A stretch of DNA of 11,000 nucleotides, taken from positions 104,001 through 115,000 of the forward strand of contig MCFG01000150.1 in NCBI GenBank assembly GCA_002104895.1, written 5' to 3'. Below, piece after piece: positions 1-8,341 of the stretch. This DNA comes from Anaeromyces robustus. Lineage: Eukaryota > Neocallimastigomycota > Neocallimastigomycetes > Neocallimastigales > Neocallimastigaceae. The notes below the pieces were generated by a model. That model made no database searches. It had not been told where the DNA came from and saw only the letters and a list, made by a program, of their open reading frames with translations. Position numbers and translations under genes: made by a program. The stretch's first letter is position 1, and the number at the start of each line of letters is the position of its first letter.

Positions 1-679
1 ATTATAATAAATAATTAATAATTTCATTTTATCTTATACAGTTAAACTAAAAAATTTTATTACAATCTCTTTTGAATCTCATAATTTTATAGTTATTTTC
101 AGTTATTCTTTTTAATAAACTATTATATAAATAAATATTGTTATATGTAATCATTTAAAATATAATTAAATTAATAATATTGTAAACCTATCAATAAGAA
201 AATATATATAGATTCAAACTCTTAATATTACAATACATAAAATAATAATTATAATAATAATAATGTCAAAATATTAAACTCTTCCCTAATCATTACAATT
301 CTAAAATCATATTTCATATATATATATATATATCTATTGATTTATGTTTTTAATGATTATAAATATTTTATATTATATACAACACATAAATCTTGTAAAT
401 ATTTATTTATTATAATAAATTATGTGTAATAACAACAGCAAAAAAATAATGGATAAATAATTGATGAAAATATAAATAAATATCAACGATGGATTATACA
501 TAATAGAATGAATAAATAAACATTAAAAAGTATATATATCTAATTATATATGTACATGTGTACTGGTACAATCATAATACAATAAACCATCATAGTATTA
601 CAATATTTTTTTATTATTAGATTATTATAATATAATTATTACTAAATTAAATTCAATAACTTTGTGATTTATGGATGTG

Positions 680-681
<2 letters not shown>

Positions 682-737
<56 letters not shown>

Positions 738-751
738 ATTATTATTATTAT
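682..751. repeat. (ATT)n microsatellite
   Basis: An uninterrupted run of about 18 ATT units from 682 to 735 continues, after one slip, to 751. On the minus strand it reads as a polyisoleucine string, which explains the spurious open frame there. Confidence 0.95.
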
Positions 752-885
752 CTTGTGATAAACTATGGAAAAAAAAAAATTATAAAAATTCTGTATTTTC
801 TTTATATATGAATAAGCAAAAATAAAAAAATAAAATATACAATATAAATAGCACAAAATAAATATACTATATTATATAAAACAAA

Positions 886-933
886 TATATTATATTATAT
901 TATATTATATTATATTATATTATATTATATTAT
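886..933. repeat. (TATAT)n pentanucleotide microsatellite
   Basis: About nine to ten perfect 5-bp units of TATAT, ending at TATGAAGG. A short related TTTTATA array follows at about 959-986. Confidence 0.9.
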
Positions 934-1680
934 GAAGGAAAAAAATTATAAACAAAACATTTTATATTTTATATTTTATATTTTATTATTTTATTATATA
1001 CTAAATTAAATTACAATACTTTAAAAAAAAAAATTGTGTATTTTTTTTTTTTGCATATTTGTTTTTTTTTTTGTATTTATTTATTTATTTTTATATTTTA
1101 TTCATTTATTTTATATTAATTTTTTTATTCAATACTAAATACTAAATAATAATAATAATAACAATTAATTTAATTTTTATTAATTATTATTACTCATTCA
1201 TTTTCCTAAGCATTTATTATTTTTTTAACCATCACAAAATTTGTTTTGGTTTATTTGAACTATTTTTTTATTTTTATCATCATTTCAAGAAAATTATGTA
1301 TCCTTTTTTTTTATATATATTATGTTTATTTACTTAAATATTTATCATTTTTAATTATTGAATTTGTTTTACAATCTTTTCTTTCTAATTCTAGTTAAAT
1401 TAAAATATTTATTATAAAATAAATTCTTTTTAAATTTACATTCACTTAAAAAAGAAATATCAAATAGAACATATATGTAATAAAAATAATGGTTACTTTG
1501 TATTAAAAAATGTAATTAAAAAAACCTAAAAAAAAAAAAAAAACATAAAAAAGAAATGTTTTGTTGGAGATTTTTAATATTTAAACCTAAATAATAATAT
1601 TTATTATATAATATTTATATACAAAAATTTAATTATAAATTAAATGAATATATATAATAAATATAAATAAATGAATATAA

Positions 1681-1826
1681 ATGAATAAATATATAATAAA
1701 TAAATAATATATAATATTATTTAATATTAATATAATAAATATAAATGAATATATATAGTAAATATATAATATATAATATTAATATGAATGAATAAATATA
1801 TAATAAATAAATAATATATAATATTA
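1681..1826. repeat. 39-nt direct repeat in AT-rich array
   Basis: The 39 bases at 1681-1719 recur exactly at 1788-1826, an offset of 107 nt. The intervening DNA is made of related ATAAAT/GAATATATA pieces. This looks like a partly decayed tandem array of about 107 bp. Confidence 0.8.
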
Positions 1827-2264
1827 ATATAATAATTATTAAGTAGTTAATAAATAGATTTTCTAAATAAAATACGATCATATTTAAATAAATATACATC
1901 TAAATATAAACATAGAATATAATAATAATATTATTATAGTATATAACGATATATCAATATCAATAGAATAATATAAAATGCATTAATGCAAAAGCAAAAC
2001 AGAATAAAAGTTATAATAAATAAAATAGAGGAGTGGAGTTGTGTAATTTTTTTACTAATAATAAAAACAATAGTATTAACAATGTTTATTAAATTCTTTT
2101 TATAATACTAGTTATTGTTTTTACTGCAACTATTTATAATTAATAATTACATTTAATAATTTTAATTATATAATTTTTAAATGTTTTTTTAACTTTATAA
2201 TCATATTAAATATAAATATAAATAATCCTATCATAATTATTATAATTATTATTTATTCATCTTA

Positions 2265-2266
2265 AT

Positions 2267-2337
<71 letters not shown>

Positions 2338-2378
2338 CTTATTTATTTATTTATTTATTTATTTCATTATTTATTTAC

Positions 2379-2469
<91 letters not shown>

Positions 2470-2473
2470 TTTT
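2265..2473. repeat. Long (ATTT)n microsatellite, about 209 bp
   Basis: A tetranucleotide tract with three C interruptions, at 2338, 2365 and 2378. The part after 2380 runs perfect for about 90 nt. The two ACTT variants are 40 nt apart, suggesting internal slippage duplication. Confidence 0.95.
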
Positions 2474-3031
2474 CTTATATTTATAATAATTATTACTTGT
2501 ATATTATTATTATTTAATATAAATTTTAAAAAAAAAAAAAATAGTTTTTCTGCTAAATTGCTTCTTGTTTTTTCAAAAGTATTTAACTATATATTATAAT
2601 TAATTATCAATATGTATATTTTTATATAAATATTTAAATAAAATATGTATATTTTGTATATTAATAATTAATTATATAAATTAAACAATTAAATTTTTTT
2701 AATTATGATCAAATGATTCTTTTCTCCTAAATTTTAATTATTATAATTCTTTATTATTTTTTTTTATTTTATAGTGAAATTTAAACACAATATAATGCAT
2801 TCACTAGTTACTGTTAAAATATATTAAAAAAAAAACTAAATTATAAAAAATTTCTGTATTTTAAATCTAAATTAAATATTATATAGATTATAATATATTA
2901 AATTATATTTTATAATATTGCATTTTATATTGTATGTAGAATAATTGAATAAAACTTTAAATATTTAAAGGGGTTTTTTACATAGTTGATTAATAAAAAT
3001 AAAGTTCTTTCTATTACTATAATTTAAATAT

Positions 3032-3056
3032 AAAAAAAAAAAAAAAAAAAAAAAAA
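3032..3056. repeat. A25 homopolymer
   Basis: Twenty-five consecutive A residues flanked by ATAT and GAATAAAATA. It could be a retroposon tail, but no recognisable retroposed body precedes it. Confidence 0.9.
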
Positions 3057-3220
3057 GAATAAAATAAAATATTAAAAATGAAATCTATTTCTTTATTTTT
3101 TAGATTTAGTTATTAAATATTAATTAATAATTATTTATTTATAATAATTCATATTTCATTTTGACTTGTTTAATATTTTAATATTTTAATATTAATTATT
3201 ATATTATATAATAATAACAA

Positions 3221-3264
3221 ATATTTTTATATATTTTTATATATTTTTATATATTTTTATATAT
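3221..3264. repeat. 10-bp tandem repeat ATATTTTTAT, about 4.4 copies
   Basis: Four perfect copies of ATATTTTTAT at 3221-3260, followed by a partial copy. The 10-bp period places a T5 tract on each helical turn. Confidence 0.9.
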
Positions 3265-3311
3265 TATTTAAATAGTTTTTTTTTATTATACTTTAGAAGA
3301 AAAAAAAAATG

Positions 3312-3383
3312 TTTGCAAATTTTAAAAGCCATATATCTTAATATATATTTTAAAAATTCATTATAGCTTTTAAAATTTACAAA
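3312..3383. repeat. Inverted repeat, 18-bp arms with 36-nt spacer
   Basis: TTTGCAAATTTTAAAAGC at 3312-3329 is matched in inverse orientation by GCTTTTAAAATTTACAAA at 3366-3383, with 17 of 18 positions pairing. Each arm contains rare G/C positions, so this is more than AT self-complementarity. No protein or RNA family is recognised here. Confidence 0.8.
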
Positions 3384-3510
3384 TGTAACATTAATTTTGA
3401 TATAACAATAAACAATAATAGCAAGTTTATTATTACATTCATTGTTTATCATTTATTTTATTATTTTTTTAATTATTTATTAGTATTTAAAATTTGATAT
3501 TATTACTTAT

Positions 3511-3544
3511 TATTATTGCTTGGTCATTATTATTGCTTGGTCAT
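3511..3544. repeat. Perfect 17-bp tandem duplication with GCTTGGTC core
   Basis: TATTATTGCTTGGTCAT occurs twice back to back (3511-3527, 3528-3544). The five-G/C core GCTTGGTC stands out in the surrounding ATT-rich DNA. Confidence 0.9.
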
Positions 3545-3667
3545 TATTATTATTAGTTATTATAATTATTATTATTTATTATTATTATTATATTACTATA
3601 TAAATTAGTTACTTAATAGTAATAATAATAATACAAGTACAAAAATTGTAAAAATGTAACATTAATT

Positions 3668-3705
3668 GTTTTTTTGTTTTTTTGTTTTTTTGTTTTTGTT
3701 TTTGT
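3668..3705. repeat. (GTTTTTTT)n / (GTTTTT)n tract
   Basis: Three 8-bp units of G followed by seven T, then 6-bp units of G followed by five T. The strand asymmetry is strong: T and G only. Confidence 0.85.
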
Positions 3706-3866
3706 TATTTATGATTTATGATATAATTATAACTCAATTAATTAATTAATTAATTATTTAATTAAAATAAATAATTATAAAAATTTACAATTTCTATAAT
3801 AAGTTATATTTATTTTATTTATCACTTTTTATAATATTTATCTCATATTATATCATTTATATTTAA

Positions 3867-3899
3867 TTATTTTATTTTATTTTATTTTACTTTATTTTA
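3867..3899. repeat. (TTTTA)n microsatellite
   Basis: About six TTTTA units with one C interruption (TTTTACTTTA). Confidence 0.85.
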
Positions 3900-4053
3900 T
3901 ACTAGTAACATTAAATTAAAAGTTATAATTGTTATATATTTTATAGATTTAAAATAAAGATATTTATTTTAAAATTACTGTTTTCATATAGTAAAAATAC
4001 TTTAGTATATATAAAGAAATAATAAATAATAATATCAATTATTAAACAACTTC

Positions 4054-4128
<75 letters not shown>

Positions 4129-4143
4129 TGTATTTATTTATTT
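4054..4143. repeat. (TTTA)n microsatellite, about 90 bp
   Basis: Nearly perfect TTTA units with a single G interruption at 4130. It is the same motif and strand as the longer tract at 2265. Confidence 0.95.
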
Positions 4144-4209
4144 TAATATATTTACTTATTTATTATTTATTTATATATTTATTTATTGACATCCATTTCC
4201 TTAAAACCT

Positions 4210-5782
4210 AACCATTGATAATAAAATGAAATAAAATAAAATTTAATAAAAATAAATTAAAAAAATGTTCATAATTTACCTTGTATTCACTTTTTTTAAT
4301 AATTATTTATAAATAGTAAAAAATTTTAAAAAAAAGTATTTTCTATTTTTCAATGATTTTTAAGTTTTAATTTTTCTACTAATAATAAAAAATAAAAAAG
4401 AAGGAATTATTTTATAATTATTACAGTTATTATAATCAAGTTATACTTATGAAAAAAAAAAATTTGTCATAAAAAAATAATAATAAATAATAAATTGAAA
4501 TAAAGTACTTGTCTAACAATTTAATTGATTATTTTAATAGAAAAAAAAATAAATATCTATTTTGTAAAAGTAATAATAAGTAAAAAAATAATAAGTAAAA
4601 TGTAATATCTTTATTATTAGTAACCATTAATAACAAATTTTTAAAAACAATAATAAAATAAGATAAAAAATAGCATTCTGTAATATTTCTGTATAATATT
4701 TTTTAATATTTACTTAACTGTATAATAATTAAATTTTTTGTTCATAAAAAGTAAATTAATTAATTTTTTTTTTTTTAAAAAAAAAAAAAAAAAGAATACT
4801 AAATAAACTCAATAAAACTTTAAAACATTCCTCCATCTTCACTTTTGTTTTTTTTTTTAATTATTTATAAGATTTTTTTATTTTCTGTATATTTACATGA
4901 TATAAGCTAAGTATAATATAATATTACATTAACTTATGGTCATTATAATTAATTATTTGATCAATATAATTGGTTTTTTTTTTTTTTAAGTTGCTTATTA
5001 TTATAAAATGTAATTATAATTACTATTAAAATTATTTTTTCCATCTAAATAAAAATAAATTATTTGATATAAATACTTTTTTAGTTTTTAAAGTAAAATA
5101 TACATTAAAGAAATGAAGTATAATAATTATTCTTTATTATTCTTTATTAATTACCAACCATATTAAATTTATAATTATTATTATTATTAAAGTTACTTAT
5201 TGAATAGTGTTTTTATTTTAAAAATAAAATAAAATATGCAATCTGTTTTATGATATTTTTTTTAAAAAATATACATATTTATGTTTTATATGTACATATG
5301 ATTATATTTAATTAATGAGATTTTAAAAGAGCATAATATTTCAAAACAACATAAAGTATTTCTGTATAAAAAAGTTTTTTTTTTTAAAAATAAAATACAG
5401 AAATAGTAATACTTTTAAAATATAAAAAAATAAAAAATAAAAATAATAAGTAATAATTGTAAAAAAATAATTAATCAAAATTAGTCATATTTAAAGTTTC
5501 ATTTATTTAAAACGAAATGCATTACAATATAAAGTTATATTTATATGTGTTTATGTATTTATATTTGTATATAAAAAAAAACAAAAAAAAATAATTATAA
5601 ATAATTTAAAAAGGTTAAAAAAAATAAAATATGATATGGGTTAGATTATTATATCATAAATATTAATATTAATATTATAAATTTATTATCAAAAATATTC
5701 ATTATATTTATTATTTTATAGAAAATAAATAATATATTTTTATGGTAAATCTTTTTTTTTCTCTTAATACAACCATTAATAA
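4210..5782 (+). repeat. Dispersed 12-mer AACCATT(A/G)ATAA, three copies
   Basis: AACCATTAATAA occurs exactly at 4622-4633 and 5771-5782, and AACCATTGATAA at 4210-4221, all on the plus strand. A looser relative (AACCATATTAAA) lies at 5156-5167. The coordinates given span the three copies; the DNA between them is not itself repeated. Confidence 0.55.
5353..5415. repeat. Imperfect inverted repeat around ATTTCTGTAT
   Basis: ATTTCTGTAT at 5358-5367 pairs perfectly with ATACAGAAAT at 5395-5404. Outside it, AAAGT (5353-5357) pairs with ACTTT (5411-5415) after a 6-nt bulge. The 27-nt loop is poly-A/poly-T. The arms carry the TTCTGTAT motif that recurs elsewhere in the window. Confidence 0.7.
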
Positions 5783-7003
5783 TGAGAAAACATACATGAT
5801 TTTAAAAAAAAATATTTTTGAATGATAATTATAATTATTCATTTTTATTTATTTATTATTATTTATTATTTTTATTTATTATTTATTATTTATTAATATT
5901 TTTAATATTTTTAAGAAATATTTATGAAAATAATAAAAACTTTATAAATATTTCTTATTGTTATTATTCCTTTTTTATTACTCATATTTTTATTTTTTGG
6001 TTTTTTCTATATTATCATCTAATAAAATTTCATAAATAAAAAACGTTCTAATTTCTTTTGTCTTTGTGTATTTTAATGAAATTCAATATATATTAAATAT
6101 ACTTTAATATATTATTAATTATATAAATTAAAATTATCAATATAAATATCTTTATTATATTTTGAAATAAAAAATAAATAATAATAAAAATTCTGTATAA
6201 ATACATTTTAAATAATAATTATATAATAAAATGATATTATTTATTTAATAGTATTATATAAATATATTAATCTAAATAGATATATATAATCATATATATT
6301 AATAAATATATTATATTAAATAATATATTATAATCTTAATATAAGTAAACTTTTTTATAAAAAAGATTAATTTTTTTATTTTTAATTAAAAGATAAACTA
6401 TATAATCTCTGAAGTTTACCAACATATATTTATACATTCATTTATTTATATATTTATAATAATTTATTTACTTTATTAATTTACATCTATTAATTTTATT
6501 TTTAAATTTGGATTCTAATGATTTGTGTAATTAACTTGTTATAAATAAGGAATAAATAACAAACATAAATTTTTTATATACTCCGAATATATTAACAATA
6601 TATTATAATTTTAGTGGAATAAATTCAAATTAAATAAATGATAATATTTAGGATACAGTTTTTATATTTATAATATATTAGAAAATAAGTTATATATATT
6701 AAAATATATTATAAATATTATAAATATATAGTTTATTATATATAACAATATATTTAAATACAATAATAATTATATATATTAAAATCAAAAATTGTTTTAA
6801 ATTTTATTTGAACTAATAGAAATAATTAATATATTATAATATATTCATAATATATAATAATATTAGTTATATTTATCATAATTATTATAAAAATGATTAA
6901 ATTTTAATATATATTAAAATCAATTAAAATTTTTTATTTTAATTTATAGAGTTTAAAACTTTCTTTTTATTTTAATATTTCAAATCAAATAATGAAATAT
7001 TTT

Positions 7004-7021
7004 AATAAATAAATAAACAAG

Positions 7022-7087
<66 letters not shown>

Positions 7088-7120
7088 ACAAATAAATAAA
7101 TAAATAAATAAGTAAATAAG
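7004..7120. repeat. (TAAA)n microsatellite, about 117 bp
   Basis: AAAT/TAAA units with a few single-base changes (C at 7018 and 7089, G in AGTAAATAAG near the end) and one lost base near 7051. It is the complement of the ATTT tracts at 2265 and 4054. Confidence 0.92.
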
Positions 7121-7193
7121 TATATATATAAATAACTAAGTATATAAATATATAAATAAATAATAAATAATTAAAAATATATAAAGTAAATAA

Positions 7194-7198
<5 letters not shown>

Positions 7199-7226
<28 letters not shown>
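7199..7226. repeat. (ATA)n microsatellite
   Basis: About nine ATA units, followed by degenerate AATAATAAATAATT sequence to about 7245. Confidence 0.9.
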
Positions 7227-7228
<2 letters not shown>

Positions 7229-7404
7229 GTAATAATAAATAATTAATTAAATATTAATATAATAAAATATAATTATAATATATATTTGACTAGTATATTA
7301 TTTAATTATAATCATTATATTATATGTAGAAAAACGTTTTTTTTATAATTCTATATTAAACTTCATAATTGATATATAAGAAATCAAAAAGTAGATAATA
7401 TTTT

Positions 7405-7406
<2 letters not shown>

Positions 7407-7435
<29 letters not shown>
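7407..7435. repeat. T29 homopolymer
   Basis: Twenty-nine consecutive T, followed directly by AAAAAATAAAATAA. Confidence 0.9.
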
Positions 7436-7441
<6 letters not shown>

Positions 7442-7488
7442 TAAAATAATTCAAAATTTAATTTTAAAGTGAAATAAAAAATATATTC

Positions 7489-7702
7489 AAATTAAATAAA
7501 ATAAGATAAAATAAAATAAAATAAAAGGAAGAGTTATATAAAGAAATATTTTTTAATGTTTTATAAAAATTTAATTTGAGAGTTAAAAATAAGAATAAAT
7601 TAAATTAAGATAAAATAAAATAAAATAAAATAAAATAAAATAAAATAAAATAAAAAGAAGAGTTATATATATAAAAAAAGATATTTTTTAATGTTTTGTA
7701 AA
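7489..7702. repeat. Tandem segmental duplication (about 110-130 bp unit) built on (TAAAA)n
   Basis: Copy 1 (about 7489-7565) and copy 2 (about 7597-7702) share the same order of parts. These are AAATTAAAT leading into a TAAAA array, then GAAGAGTTATATA (7528-7540 and 7657-7669), then ATATTTTTTAATGTTTT (7546-7562 and 7681-7697). The TAAAA array has about four units in copy 1 and about nine in copy 2, so it has expanded or contracted since duplication. Confidence 0.85.
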
Positions 7703-8078
7703 TAAGTTTTCTTTTTTTATATTTTTTAATTATAAAAAAATAGCAAAAATAGTATATTTAATCTATTATAAAATATAAAAATTAATATAAAATAATACTT
7801 TGAATTTTACTATTAAAATAAAAAAAAAAGTTTCATATATAGTTAAAGTATAAATTATATTTAAATTATAGGCTTAAAAATAGTTTTTGAAAAATAATTA
7901 TTTTTACTTACTATAGTATATATTCATTTTTTTTTTTTTAAAAAAATATTTAAATATTTCTTCTCCTTTTTTTTTTATTAAAAAGAATAAATAATTTAAT
8001 ATTTGATATATAAATTATAAATGACATTAAAAAAATAAATTAAAGAAACTTAATATAATAAACCTCAAAATTAACTAA

Positions 8079-8113
8079 AAGAATAAATTAAATTAAATTA
8101 AATTAAATTAAAT
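8079..8113. repeat. (AATTA)n microsatellite with shared leader
   Basis: About five AATTA units. The leading 18 bases AAGAATAAATTAAATTAA at 8079-8096 are identical to 7591-7608, tying this site to the duplication 500 bp upstream. Confidence 0.8.
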
Positions 8114-8341
8114 AAGATTTTTACAGTCATTCAAATAATTTCAAATTAATATATAAAATCATCTTTTTATATATAAATTATTTAATTAAAAGGTATAATG
8201 TTATATAATATTATAGATACATATAAATAACAATATTAATTAATTATAGAAGTAATAAAAATATTAATATATATATATTTATATAAAATAAATGAAATGA
8301 AATAATTCATATATATATTAATATTTAAAGAAGATAAAAAA
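8114..8341 (+). promoter_or_regulatory. Upstream/leader region of the Tps2-like gene
   Basis: This is the 230 bases before the start codon. It is A/T-only in long stretches, including TATATATATATTTATATAAA-like sequence around 8268-8287, so a TATA box cannot be singled out. Immediately before the ATG is a purine-rich AAAGAAGATAAAAAA leader, with AAA|ATGG around the start. That is a normal favourable context in A/T-rich fungi and dictyostelids. No stress-element consensus such as CCCCT is visible. Confidence 0.35.

Larger units (their letters stand above)
1..8341. other. Gene-free, extremely A+T-rich intergenic region
   Basis: I see no supported protein gene, tRNA or rRNA on either strand. The open frames present are low-complexity Ile/Tyr/Phe/Asn/Lys strings read out of A/T repeats. 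No patch has the G+C rise or family-like sequence that marks the exons at the right end. The content is microsatellites, homopolymer runs, AT palindromes and short recurring motifs, listed separately. Stretches without a separate entry (for example 1-650, 1000-1640, 4200-4600 and 6200-7000) show only unstructured A/T-rich sequence. Confidence 0.8.

Noticed and set aside
653-856. 67-codon minus-strand open frame
   Set aside because: It is mostly a polyisoleucine string read from the (ATT)n microsatellite, with no real protein character.
1717-1899. 60-codon minus-strand open frame rich in Ile, Tyr and Leu
   Set aside because: It lies in the AT direct-repeat array. Composition matches the repeat rather than a gene, and there is no G+C rise.
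2960-2976. AAAGGGGTTTTTT, a rare G4 in the A/T-rich region
   Set aside because: A single isolated run. There is no telomere-like array, quadruplex-forming set or tRNA around it.
3264-3452. 62-codon minus-strand open frame with Cys, Lys and Asn
   Set aside because: It has more varied residues than the others, but no recognisable family and an ending in poly-Lys from an A/T run. It overlaps the inverted repeat, so it is most likely chance.
5818-6039. 73-codon plus-strand hydrophobic open frame resembling a small membrane protein
   Set aside because: The Phe/Tyr/Ile/Leu richness follows directly from TTT, TAT, ATT and TTA codons in T-rich DNA. Composition is not exon-like and no homologue is recognised.
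6590-6910. Many AT palindromes (TATAATATATTA-like)
   Set aside because: Self-complementarity is expected by chance in nearly pure A/T DNA, and no GC-containing arms support a structure.
1-8341. CRISPR array, tRNA, rRNA or transposase
   Set aside because: No regularly spaced repeats with unique spacers, no tRNA-like GC stems and no transposase-like reading frame were seen.
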